DNA of 43,334 bases from an uncultured beta proteobacterium (GTDB taxonomy: Bacteria; Pseudomonadota; Gammaproteobacteria; Burkholderiales; Burkholderiaceae_C): NCBI GenBank assembly GCA_903924955.1, contig CAIYDK010000075.1, positions 1 through 43,334 of the forward strand, written 5' to 3'. The position numbers were made by a program, and so were the translations under genes. Under the pieces are notes generated by a model. That model was not told the DNA's origin, did no database searches, and worked only from the letters and a program-made list of their open reading frames with translations. Shown here piece by piece: positions 20,362 through 28,077 of the stretch (the stretch's first letter is position 1; each line of letters opens with the position of its first letter).

Positions 20362-21578
20362 ACCAACTCCAAATCTTTCTCCCCTGCGCCGCCGGCGTGG
20401 AAGACCTGCTGGCCGCCGAGGTCCATGACCTCACCGGACTAATGGGTCAGGACCTGCTGACCCGCCGTGGCGGCGTGATGGCGCGGGCCTCCTGGCGTGA
20501 CGCCATGCGCCTGAACTTGCACAGCCGCCTGGCGCAGCGCGTGCTGGTGCAGTTGTCCTACACCGACTACCGCAATGAGCAGGACCTCTACCGCGCCGCC
20601 AGTGAGGTGGCGTGGGAGATCTGGTTTACGCCCAAGCAGAGCATCAAGGTGGAAGTGACGGCGCAGCACAGTCCGCTGACCAGCCTGAACTTTGCCGCGC
20701 TGAAGATCAAGGACGCGGTGTGTGATCGCTTCCGCGACAAGGCCCACGGTGTGCGCCCCGATGTCAACACCCAGTGGCCTGACGTTCGCATCTATGCCCA
20801 CCTGACCACCGACACCTGCTCGCTTTACATCGACACCTCGGGTGAGCCGCTGTTCAAACGCGGTTGGCGCGAGGACAAGGGCGACGCACCGTTGAAGGAA
20901 ACGCTCGCGGCGGCCATGATTGCCGCCTGTGGTTGGGCCGACGGCGACGACGACCTGCTGCCTTTGTATGACCCCTGCTGCGGCAGCGGCACCATCGCTA
21001 TCGAGGCCGCGCAGATCGCCTGCAATATCGCGCCGGGGTCGCTGCGTCACTTCGCCTTCGAGAAGTATTTGCCCTTTCAGGCCCATGTCTGGTCCGTCAT
21101 CAAGCAGGAAGCCGCAGATGCGGTGGTCAAGCCCCAAGCCGGCCAGAAGGCCCTGATTTACGGCAGCGATGTGGCCCACCGCATGGTCGATTTTGCGCAA
21201 CGCAATGCCGAGCGTGCCGGTGTGGCCGACGTCATCGAGTTTCGGGGTGGGGACGCGCTGCAGCGTATGCCCCCCACTGATGTGCCCGGCGTGATGCTGC
21301 TTAACCCGCCCTACGGCGAGCGCATCGCGGTGGCCGGTGTGGCGGGTGCCCGCGAACTGGCCCAGACCGAAGATGGCGGCGAGTTCTTCAGCCAGTTGGC
21401 CACCCACTGGAAGAAGAACTACAGCGGCTGGACCGGCTGGATCCTCACCCCCGACCTCAAATTGCCGACCAAGATGCGCCTGAAAGAGTCGCGCCGCGTG
21501 CCGATGTGGAACGGCCCCATCGAATGCCGCATGTTCCGTTTTGATATGGTCAAAGGAACGGCGCGTGACCGCAAGTAA
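20358..21578 (+). CDS. rlmL: THUMP-domain 23S rRNA methyltransferase (RlmL-type)
   Basis: A protein of 406 residues from GTG 20358, overlapping the rpoN stop by four bases (GTGA). The N-terminal THUMP region (residues 1-150) includes FLPCAAGVEDLLAAEV and TDYRNEQDLYRAA. The Rossmann methyltransferase domain has WREDKGDAPLKETLAAAM, SAM-binding DPCCGSGTIAIEAA, and the catalytic NPPYGERI. This matches the N-terminal half of E. coli RlmKL, which makes m2G2445 in 23S rRNA; no RlmK half is fused here. Assignment to G2445 is by family resemblance. It overlaps the PIN gene by 14 bp, so rpoN, rlmL and the PIN gene look like one operon. Confidence 0.9.
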   Translation: MNQLQIFLPCAAGVEDLLAAEVHDLTGLMGQDLLTRRGGVMARASWRDAMRLNLHSRLAQRVLVQLSYTDYRNEQDLYRAASEVAWEIWFTPKQSIKVEVTAQHSPLTSLNFAALKIKDAVCDRFRDKAHGVRPDVNTQWPDVRIYAHLTTDTCSLYIDTSGEPLFKRGWREDKGDAPLKETLAAAMIAACGWADGDDDLLPLYDPCCGSGTIAIEAAQIACNIAPGSLRHFAFEKYLPFQAHVWSVIKQEAADAVVKPQAGQKALIYGSDVAHRMVDFAQRNAERAGVADVIEFRGGDALQRMPPTDVPGVMLLNPPYGERIAVAGVAGARELAQTEDGGEFFSQLATHWKKNYSGWTGWILTPDLKLPTKMRLKESRRVPMWNGPIECRMFRFDMVKGTARDRK

Positions 21579-21978
21579 GGTCGTCATCGACACCAATATC
21601 GTGCTGGACTCCTTCGTCTTCAACGACCCCGCTACGGCGCCACTGCTGGCCGGTTTGGAGTCAGGCACGCTGCACTGGCTTGCCACACAGCCCATGCGTG
21701 ACGAATTGGAGCGGGTGCTGGCCTATCCGAAAATCGTCAAACGGCTGGCGCACCACCAGTTGGAGGCAGACTTGGTGTTGGCACAGTTCGACACGCTGGC
21801 GCAGTTGCAACCGGTTGCCGGCAAGGCGCCTGTCACCTGCAAAGACCCGGACGACCAGAAGTTCATCGACCTCGCCGTTGCCCATAAAACCCTGCTGCTG
21901 AGCAAGGATCAGGCGGTTCTTTGTATGGGAAAACGGCTTCTAGCCCTCGCTGTGACTGCGCAAGCAGCTATTAAATGA
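21565..21978 (+). CDS. PIN-domain protein, putative toxin component without a visible antitoxin
   Basis: A protein of 137 residues from GTG 21565, with AAGGA seven bases upstream; it overlaps the rlmL end. The PIN fold is shown by VVIDTNIVLDSFVF (first acidic residue), an internal MRDELERVL, and CKDPDDQKFIDLAVAHKTLLLSKD (the later acidic cluster). This is the COG1569-type 'PIN family toxin component'. These proteins are metal-dependent RNases when part of toxin-antitoxin pairs. No antitoxin-sized frame lies beside it, so it may instead be a housekeeping nuclease. The last 14 residues and the stop codon lie in an antisense family A repeat. Confidence 0.85.
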   Translation: MTASKVVIDTNIVLDSFVFNDPATAPLLAGLESGTLHWLATQPMRDELERVLAYPKIVKRLAHHQLEADLVLAQFDTLAQLQPVAGKAPVTCKDPDDQKFIDLAVAHKTLLLSKDQAVLCMGKRLLALAVTAQAAIK

Positions 21979-21985
21979 GTAGCAA
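21933..21985 (-). repeat. Dispersed repeat family A, antisense copy at the PIN gene end
   Basis: On the minus strand it reads ATTTAATAGCTGCTTGCGCA and GAGGGCTAGAAGCC. It encodes the C-terminal LLALAVTAQAAIK of the PIN protein in the same phase as the antisense copy in ltaE (LAPVEYAQPAIN), and contains the stop codon. Confidence 0.7.
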
Positions 21986-22054
21986 GCCAGTCCAGTGGGC
22001 GCAGCAGGGCAAAATGCTGCCCACCTCCAATCACCCAAAAAATCAGGCATTGCC

Positions 22055-22936
22055 ATGAATCCACTTCCTCCCATTCCCAAATCCACGCGTTCCTCGGTAT
22101 CCGTGGCGCCAGTGACCACTGCCGATCTGCCCGAAGTGGTCACTGCGGATCAATTCGACGAGATCGACGCCATCCTGGACGAACTGCGCACCCGCTATGA
22201 CGAGACCCCGCAGTGGGAGTTTTGTGAAGGCTTTCTGGCGGCACTGGTGTGCTGCCGTCGACCGATTGCCCAGCCCGAATATCTGGACGTGCTGTTGGGC
22301 ATCGGTGATGGCATTGATTCGCCGTCGGTGGTGAGCGAAGGCGACAGCGCGGATGACGGTGGCGGCTCTTTTGCCGATGAGGCTCAGCGCGCACGCTTTT
22401 TGCAAATCTGGGACCAGCGTTACGCCGAGGTGTTGTCCTGCCTTGACATCCCCATTGAATCGCTGGAGGACGAGACGGCCTACCACCCGGAGGTGATGGA
22501 CGTGCGTGGTGCAATGGCCAGTTTGCCAGACGCTGAGCGCGCCGAGTTGTCGGACGAACCGTTACCGGCTTTTGCACAGGTGTGGGCATTGGGCTTTATG
22601 TACGCGGTAGAGGCATGGCCCGAAGAATGGGCAGAGCCCAGCGACAAGAAGGCCGCCAAGTGGCATGACGTGGCGTTGCAGGCCATTGTTGCGCTGACCG
22701 AAGACGACGACGGCGAACCGGAGTTGTCGCCGTTCAGCGAAGACGGCCCGCCTTCGATGAGCCGTGCCCGTCTGGATGCGTTTGCCGATGCCGTTTGGTC
22801 GGTCTATGATTTGCGTGAAATCTGGCGTGGCATTGGGCCGCGGGTCGAAACCTTGCGCCGCGCGGACGTGCCCGGGCGCAATGATCCTTGCCATTGCGGC
22901 AGCGGAAAAAAGTACAAGAAGTGCCACGGCGCCTGA
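22055..22936 (+). CDS. YecA/UPF0149-family protein with C-terminal SEC-C zinc motif
   Basis: A protein of 293 residues from ATG 22055. A family-typical helical domain begins near residue 30, with FDEIDAILDELRTRYDETPQWEFCEGFLAALVCCRRPI. The C-terminus is the SEC-C motif NDPCHCGSGKKYKKCHGA, with the CxC...CH zinc ligands also found at the end of SecA. E. coli YecA binds metal and associates with ribosomes or the secretion system, so a role near protein export or translation is possible. The middle is strongly acidic (DSADDGG, TEDDDGEPE). It follows the PIN gene by 76 bp with no clear Shine-Dalgarno. Confidence 0.87.
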   Translation: MNPLPPIPKSTRSSVSVAPVTTADLPEVVTADQFDEIDAILDELRTRYDETPQWEFCEGFLAALVCCRRPIAQPEYLDVLLGIGDGIDSPSVVSEGDSADDGGGSFADEAQRARFLQIWDQRYAEVLSCLDIPIESLEDETAYHPEVMDVRGAMASLPDAERAELSDEPLPAFAQVWALGFMYAVEAWPEEWAEPSDKKAAKWHDVALQAIVALTEDDDGEPELSPFSEDGPPSMSRARLDAFADAVWSVYDLREIWRGIGPRVETLRRADVPGRNDPCHCGSGKKYKKCHGA

Positions 22937-22944
22937 AGCGGCGC

Positions 22945-22961
22945 AGGGTGCCTGTCACCCT
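22945..22961 (+). terminator. Weak hairpin after the YecA-family gene
   Basis: AGGGTG and CACCCT form a six-bp stem with a five-base loop, followed only by TT. It is in the right place for a terminator but is short. Confidence 0.35.
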
Positions 22962-23060
22962 TTACAGGATGGTGGAGGCGAAGTTGCAGCCATTTCATGG
23001 TCGCGTTACGATGCACCAAGGCTGAATGGCAAATCAAGAACCGGATTTTGGAGAAATGAT

Positions 23061-24860
23061 ATGAATGTGTCTTCCTGGACCGTGCGTGCACGGTTGACCG
23101 TTGGCTTTGGCATCGTTTGCGCGATGTTGTTGGCCATTATGGGGATTGGCCTGTTTTCCATGAGCCGTATCGAGTCTGGTTTGATTGAAGTGGTGGATCA
23201 ACACGTTCCCAAAATGGGTGCAGCCAACACCGTGGCATCCAAGATCGACGCGATTGCGATAGCCCTTCGTAACATGATGCTCACGCAGGACCAGACGGAC
23301 CGGAACAAACAAATTGAGATCATCAAAGAATCCCGCACGGTGGTGGGAAAAAATATCGATTTGCTGGAGACGTTGATCACGTTGCCCAAAGGTAAAGAGT
23401 TGTTGCAGGAGATCAAGACTCAACGCGCAAGGTACCTGGCCGGACAGGATGCACTGATTGCGCTGACCATGGCCGACAAGAAGGAAGAATCCATGGCGTA
23501 CCTGAGCAAGGAATTGCGCCCGGTGCTGGGGGCGTTTAAGGGCTCAGTTTCTGCGTTGATTGCGCTACAGGTGGAGTTGATGGAGTCAACCGCCACGGTG
23601 GCCCGGGAAGACTACAAGACTGCTCGGGCCCTGATGATGGGTCTGGGCTTGTTGTCTCTGGTCCTTGCGGCAACTATTGGTGCGCTGATTACGCGCGGAC
23701 TGCTCAAGGATCTGGGCGGAGAGCCTGGCGAAGCGGCTGACCTGGCGCGTGCTGTTGCGCAGGGTGACTTTACCCATACGGTGACACTCAACCCGGGCGA
23801 CACACAAAGCATGATGGCCAATCTGGGTGCCATGCAAGTGAGCCTGGCTGATATCGTCACGACCGTGCGCCACGGCTCTGAAGGTGTAGCCACGGCCAGC
23901 GCCGAAATCGCCCAGGGTAACAACGATCTGTCGGCCCGCACCGAACAGCAGGCCAGCGCACTGGAGCAAACCGCTGCGTCCATGGAAGAACTGGGCTCCA
24001 CGGTCAAACAAAACGCTGATAGTGCGCGCACCGCAAATCAGCTGGCCATGAATGCCTCATCGGTGGCGATACAGGGTGGCAAGGTCGTGGACCAGGTGGT
24101 GGACACCATGAAGGGCATCAATGAGTCGAGCCGCAAAATTTCGGACATCATCAGTGTGATCGACGGCATCGCCTTCCAGACCAACATTCTGGCGTTGAAC
24201 GCTGCGGTAGAAGCGGCGCGTGCGGGCGAACAGGGCCGTGGTTTTGCGGTGGTGGCCAGCGAAGTGCGCAGTCTGGCCGGACGCAGTGCAGAGGCAGCCA
24301 AAGAGATCAAGATGCTGATCAACGCCAGCGTGGAGCGGGTTGAGCATGGCACCGCGTTGGTCGACCAGGCTGGCTCCACCATGACCGAGGTGGTGGACAG
24401 CATCAAGCGCGTGACCGACATCATGGGCGAGATCAGCGCGGCCAGCAGTGAGCAAAGTCTGGGCGTTGCGCAAGTGGGCGAGGCCGTTACCCAGATGGAC
24501 CAGGCCACCCAGCAGAACGCAGCGCTTGTAGAGCAGATGGCCGCAGCGGCCAGCAGCCTCAAGAGCCAGGCGCAGGAGCTGGTGCAGGCGGTAGCCTTCT
24601 TCAAGGTGGCAGGTGGTGGCCACGCGGCCAGCCTGCCCAAGTCAGCCGTTCGCTCCAGTGCCTCGTCTGGTGCAGCGTTCAAGGGAGCGGAGCGCCGCTC
24701 GGTTGCTGCGACCGCCAGTGCACGCAAACCGGCTGCGGCTCCCAAGCCCAGTCCTGCGCCCGCGGCACCCAAGCCGGTGGTGCAGGCGATTGCGAGCAAG
24801 GTGAAGGTGCAGCCCAAGCCGGCACCGGCAGGGGGCGACGAGGATTGGGAAACCTTCTGA
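23061..24860 (+). CDS. Methyl-accepting chemotaxis protein with CheR-tether pentapeptide
   Basis: A protein of 599 residues from ATG 23061, with GGAG seven bases upstream. TM1 is about residues 10-32; a periplasmic four-helix-type sensor (to about 188) includes RNMMLTQDQTDRNKQIE; TM2 is about residues 190-212. A HAMP-like linker precedes the signalling coiled coil with the hairpin tip [37 protein letters not shown]. After the methylation helices come about 80 residues of Ala/Pro/Lys linker and the ending GGDEDWETF. DWETF is the tether that recruits CheR and CheB in receptors such as Tar (NWETF). The signalling core is nearly identical to that of the receptor at 32588. Confidence 0.95.
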   Translation: MNVSSWTVRARLTVGFGIVCAMLLAIMGIGLFSMSRIESGLIEVVDQHVPKMGAANTVASKIDAIAIALRNMMLTQDQTDRNKQIEIIKESRTVVGKNIDLLETLITLPKGKELLQEIKTQRARYLAGQDALIALTMADKKEESMAYLSKELRPVLGAFKGSVSALIALQVELMESTATVAREDYKTARALMMGLGLLSLVLAATIGALITRGLLKDLGGEPGEAADLARAVAQGDFTHTVTLNPGDTQSMMANLGAMQVSLADIVTTVRHGSEGVATASAEIAQGNNDLSARTEQQASALEQTAASMEELGSTVKQNADSARTANQLAMNASSVAIQGGKVVDQVVDTMKGINESSRKISDIISVIDGIAFQTNILALNAAVEAARAGEQGRGFAVVASEVRSLAGRSAEAAKEIKMLINASVERVEHGTALVDQAGSTMTEVVDSIKRVTDIMGEISAASSEQSLGVAQVGEAVTQMDQATQQNAALVEQMAAAASSLKSQAQELVQAVAFFKVAGGGHAASLPKSAVRSSASSGAAFKGAERRSVAATASARKPAAAPKPSPAPAAPKPVVQAIASKVKVQPKPAPAGGDEDWETF

Positions 24861-24870
24861 GTATTTCAGG

Positions 24871-25770
24871 TTATGAGTGGGCCACAATGCTTTGTGGCAA
24901 AACCTCTGCCAAAAAGTCATAGACCGCACGGATGCGCCGGCTGGTGCGGATTTCGCGGTGCACGGCCAGCCACATGGGCAGGTCGGGAATTTTCAGCACA
25001 TCTGGCAGCACGCGCACCACATCCGCGTCGGTGCAGGCAATATAGTCGGCGACAAACCCAATGCCCAGGCCGGCACGCACCGCCTGCCACTGCACGATGA
25101 AGTCGTCCGTGCGAAGCGAGAACGCCTCTGGCCCCACCGCATAACCCATGGCCTGAAAGCCGCGCAGGATGGACGGGTCTGTATCGCTGCCGATCAAGTC
25201 ATGGTGCAGTAAATCGGGCAGTGCGCTCAGGGGTGCGCGTCTGGCCAGGTAGTTGCGGTGGGCGTAGGCGCCCATACCGACGGAGCCAATTTTTCTGGCA
25301 ACAAGCGAGCCCTGTTCGGGGCGCACCATGCGCACGGCGATGTCGGCCTCGCGACGCAGCAAGTTGCTGACCTGGTTACTTGAAACCAGTTCCACTTGAA
25401 TATCGGGCAAGGCCTGCCGCATGCGGGCCAGCACGGGCGGCAACAGTTGCACCGCAACCGGCGTACTGGCCGTGATGCGCACCGTACCGATGGTTTGCAG
25501 TTGCGCGCCGCTGAGCGTGCGGGTCAATTGCAGGGCGCCGGCCTCCATCTCGCGGGCCGATTCTGCCAACTGCATTGCTGTGGCGGTGGGCACCAGGCCG
25601 CGCCCGGTGCGCTCGAACAACACCACACCGAGCTGACCTTCCAATTCGGCAATGTGCCGGCCCAGCGTAGGCTGACTGGTTTTGAGCAGGCGCGCCGCCG
25701 CCAGCAAACTGCCCTGATCGAGCACCGCGAGGAAGGATCGAATCAGACTCCAGTCGAAAGTGGTTCGCAT
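24871..25770 (-). CDS. LysR-family transcriptional regulator
   Basis: A protein of 299 residues from ATG 25770. The HTH is MRTTFDWSLIRSFLAVLDQGSLLAAARLL, then TSQPTLGRHIAELEGQLGVVLFERTGRG. The effector-binding domain follows, including VRAGLGIGFVADYIA. It is divergent from the NAD-dependent epimerase gene across 134 bp, a classic LysR arrangement, so it probably controls that gene and itself. A TTTGCAT-N5-ATGTAAA near-palindrome lies 14 bases upstream of its start. The effector is unknown. Its stop is only 10 bp from the chemoreceptor stop on the other strand. Confidence 0.93.
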   Translation of the reverse strand: MRTTFDWSLIRSFLAVLDQGSLLAAARLLKTSQPTLGRHIAELEGQLGVVLFERTGRGLVPTATAMQLAESAREMEAGALQLTRTLSGAQLQTIGTVRITASTPVAVQLLPPVLARMRQALPDIQVELVSSNQVSNLLRREADIAVRMVRPEQGSLVARKIGSVGMGAYAHRNYLARRAPLSALPDLLHHDLIGSDTDPSILRGFQAMGYAVGPEAFSLRTDDFIVQWQAVRAGLGIGFVADYIACTDADVVRVLPDVLKIPDLPMWLAVHREIRTSRRIRAVYDFLAEVLPQSIVAHS

Positions 25771-25783
25771 GATGGTATTCAAA

Positions 25784-25802
25784 TTTGCATAACTGATGTA
25801 AA
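25784..25802. promoter_or_regulatory. Candidate LysR-regulator operator
   Basis: TTTGCAT-AACTG-ATGTAAA is an interrupted dyad (6 of 7 pairs) in the AT-rich divergent region, with the T-N11-A spacing typical of LysR sites. A direct repeat TGCAATTG/TGCAATTC lies beside it at 25809-25824. Confidence 0.5.
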
Positions 25803-25904
25803 TATATATGCAATTGTGCAATTCATTGAAATTTTCAACAATACCGTCATCGATCCACCCGGCGGCGCAACGATTGACTGCACTGCAAAACACAAGGAGA
25901 TGTC

Positions 25905-26942
25905 ATGAATAACACCGTACTGATTCTGGGCGCCAGGGGCCGCTTTGGCCTCGCCACCGCGCGTTCGTTTGCTAACGCCGGTTGGCGTGTTTTGGGACAA
26001 ACCCGTCCCGGCGCAGCAGTGCCTGACACCACATCCATCGAATGGCTGGGTATCGACCTGAACGACACACAGGCGCTGGCGCAGGCTGCGCAGGGCGCCA
26101 CCGTGGTGGTGCATGCGCTTAACCCGGCGTATACCAATAAGGCCTGGCAAGGCCAGGTGCTGCCCATGACCGTGGCCGCCCTGACCATCACCCGTGCGCT
26201 GGGCGCTACGCTCATGGTGCCTGGCAATGTGTATAACTTTGGTGCCGCCATGCCAACTGTGTTGCGCGAGGACACGCCCCAGGTTGCGCGCACCATCAAG
26301 GGCCAGGTTCGTATCGAAATGGAGGCGCTGCTGCAGGCCTCCGGTGTGCGTTGCATCGTCATTCGCGCGGGCGACTTCTTTGGCAGTGGCAAAGGCACAT
26401 GGTTTGACACCGCCATGGTCAAGGACATTCGCAAAGGCGTTTTCACCTACCCCGGTACCCCGGACGTCTACCGGGCCTGGGCCTATTTACCTGATTTGGG
26501 CCGTGCTTTTGTGGCTGTGGCGCAGCAACGCGCTGTATTGAAGCCGTTTGAAATATTTCACTTTGCGGGACACCGGATCACCGGTCAGCGTTGGCTGGAT
26601 GTGCTGACGCCGGTGGCGCATGCCCAGGGATGGCTGGCATCGGACTCGATCCTGAAACGGGTCAGCCTGCCCTGGACCGCCATTCGGCTTGGTGCGTTGT
26701 TTGTCCCCACCTGGGCTGCACTGCTGGAAATGCGTTACCTGTGGCAAACACCGCACGCGCTGGCGAATGGCAAACTTACCGCACTGATTGGCCCGGAGCC
26801 ACATACACCGCTGGCTTTGGCTGCGGCTACCGCGCTGGCGGACCTGGGCTTGCTGAATCCGGCGAAGCTGCTGGCTACACAAACCGCCAAAGCGCAATTA
26901 CCAGCACTGCACAACCCGCCGCAACCAGGTCATCCAGCATGA
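25905..26942 (+). CDS. NAD(P)-dependent epimerase/reductase (Rossmann fold)
   Basis: A protein of 345 residues from ATG 25905, with AAGGAG five bases upstream. The N-terminal dinucleotide-binding site is VLILGARGRFGLATARSFA. The strand with VVHALNPAYTNKAWQ and the segment LMVPGNVYNFGAAMP look like the extended-SDR substrate region; the usual YxxxK reads less clearly (a VYNFG, then RTIKGQVRIEMEALL). FFGSGKGTWFDTAMVKDI and AWAYLPDLGRAFVAVAQQ are typical of NAD-dependent epimerase relatives. The substrate is unknown. It is divergent from a LysR regulator. Its last 68 bases overlap the end of pgpA on the other strand. Confidence 0.85.
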   Translation: MNNTVLILGARGRFGLATARSFANAGWRVLGQTRPGAAVPDTTSIEWLGIDLNDTQALAQAAQGATVVVHALNPAYTNKAWQGQVLPMTVAALTITRALGATLMVPGNVYNFGAAMPTVLREDTPQVARTIKGQVRIEMEALLQASGVRCIVIRAGDFFGSGKGTWFDTAMVKDIRKGVFTYPGTPDVYRAWAYLPDLGRAFVAVAQQRAVLKPFEIFHFAGHRITGQRWLDVLTPVAHAQGWLASDSILKRVSLPWTAIRLGALFVPTWAALLEMRYLWQTPHALANGKLTALIGPEPHTPLALAAATALADLGLLNPAKLLATQTAKAQLPALHNPPQPGHPA

Positions 26943-27468
26943 TTCCAAAACCGGCTTTGCGCCAGGCGTGCAGGTCGGTGGCGGGGTCCAGATCGTGGTA
27001 CAGCGCATCGGCCCAGCCGACCGGGCCGGGCTTGACGGCATCAAAAAAGCGGAACAGACCAAAAGCCAACACCTGACCCACCAACCCCGTTGGCATGACC
27101 AGCCACAGGACCAGCCAAAAGGCCACCACCTCGTCCCACACGATGCTGCCGGGGTCCAGTACGCCCATATTGCGCGCGGTCACGGAGCAGGCCCACCAGC
27201 CGACTGGTAGCGACACGGCAATCAGTAGCGCCCATCGGGCCTCGGTCATCCACGGGGTCAGCGCGATAAAGGCAATCCAGGCCCACAGCGTACCCGATGT
27301 GCCGGGTGCAATGCGGGACAGTCCCGAGCCAAAGCCCAGTGCCAGCCAGTGTGCCGGGTGCGACAACATAAAGCGCACAGTGGGGCGTGCAACCGGTGTG
27401 GGCTGACCGGGATCCAGCGGGAAGATGGTCTCCGGGGCGTCGTACGGGTCGACAGGGGAGGCACTCAT
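26875..27468 (-). CDS. pgpA: Phosphatidylglycerophosphatase A
   Basis: A protein of 197 residues from ATG 27468. PgpA removes phosphate from phosphatidylglycerol phosphate at the inner membrane. Conserved blocks are HWLALGFGSGLSRIAPGTSGTLW, DPGSIVWDEVVAFW (the acidic active site), FGLFRFFDAVKPGPVGWAD and GFGIMLDDLVAAG. Four hydrophobic helices are visible. The N-terminal 30 residues are Pro-rich and longer than in E. coli PgpA. ATG overlaps the stop of the upstream AHSA1 gene (ATGA), which suggests translational coupling. In most proteobacteria thiL is directly upstream; here the AHSA1 gene lies between. Confidence 0.95.
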   Translation of the reverse strand: MSASPVDPYDAPETIFPLDPGQPTPVARPTVRFMLSHPAHWLALGFGSGLSRIAPGTSGTLWAWIAFIALTPWMTEARWALLIAVSLPVGWWACSVTARNMGVLDPGSIVWDEVVAFWLVLWLVMPTGLVGQVLAFGLFRFFDAVKPGPVGWADALYHDLDPATDLHAWRKAGFGIMLDDLVAAGCAVLVIALWRFV

Positions 27469-28004
27469 GGGCGTGCTAATTGCGCCAGGTAGGCGTCCAA
27501 CTGCGCAAAGCTGCCGTTGCAGCCCTGTGCCATGCTGGCGTGGCCTGCGCGAAACGCGGCGATCTCGTCCACGGTGGATTGGTAGGGCTCCCACGCGATG
27601 TGGATGTGGGTTTTATCGCCCTCGGCGGTGAAGGACGTGGTTGAGAGTGTTTGCAGCGGCCATGCGGCTGACAGCGGGTGGCGCGTCAACCCACGCTTGG
27701 CATCCGAGAAGGCCACGATCATGGACAGCGTGCGGGGTGGCTCTATGGTGATAAAGGTCCATTTGCCCCACATTTCCAGCCCGGTGGGGGTGCGCAGACA
27801 GTAGTGGAATTCACCACCGGGGCGCAGGTCGAAGCGGCTGAACGGCATGGAGAAACCGCTGGGGCCAAACCACTGCATCAGCGGCTCCTGCTCGGTGTAG
27901 GCTTTCCACACCACGTCCAGCGAAGCGTCCACCGTGCGGCCGATATGAAAGGTGGCATCGCTGTCGGTGCCGGAAGTGTGGCTGTCGCTATGTGCGTGGG
28001 TCAT
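27465..28004 (-). CDS. AHSA1/SRPBCC-domain protein
   Basis: A protein of 179 residues from ATG 28004. The track's start is a TTG four codons earlier. After a His/Ser-rich lead (THAHSDSHTSG), the SRPBCC fold is shown by FHIGRTVDASLDVVWKAYTEQEPLMQWFGPSGF, FDLRPGGEFHYCLRTPTG, and the C-terminal helix EIAAFRAGHASMAQGCNGSFAQLDAYLAQL. These proteins bind hydrophobic ligands in a deep cavity or act as Hsp90 activator-like modules; the ligand here is unknown. It lies between thiL and pgpA, with its stop overlapping pgpA. GATAAT at 28039-28044 (minus strand) may be its own -10. Confidence 0.88.
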   Translation of the reverse strand: MTHAHSDSHTSGTDSDATFHIGRTVDASLDVVWKAYTEQEPLMQWFGPSGFSMPFSRFDLRPGGEFHYCLRTPTGLEMWGKWTFITIEPPRTLSMIVAFSDAKRGLTRHPLSAAWPLQTLSTTSFTAEGDKTHIHIAWEPYQSTVDEIAAFRAGHASMAQGCNGSFAQLDAYLAQLARP

Positions 28005-28038
28005 GGTGCTTTTCAATCATCGGCAGAGTGTGTGCCCC

Positions 28039-28044
28039 ATTATC
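28039..28044 (-). promoter_or_regulatory. Candidate -10 for the AHSA1 gene and pgpA
   Basis: GATAAT on the minus strand, about 35 bases before the AHSA1 start, in the 73-bp gap after thiL. No clear -35 is present. Confidence 0.35.
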
Positions 28045-28077
28045 GGCCGCGCACCACGCGGTTTCCCAGCGGCTGGC

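Noticed and set aside
20439-21695. A 418-codon minus-strand frame opposite rlmL.
   Set aside because: A shadow of the RlmL-type gene, which has clear motifs; the antisense protein has none.
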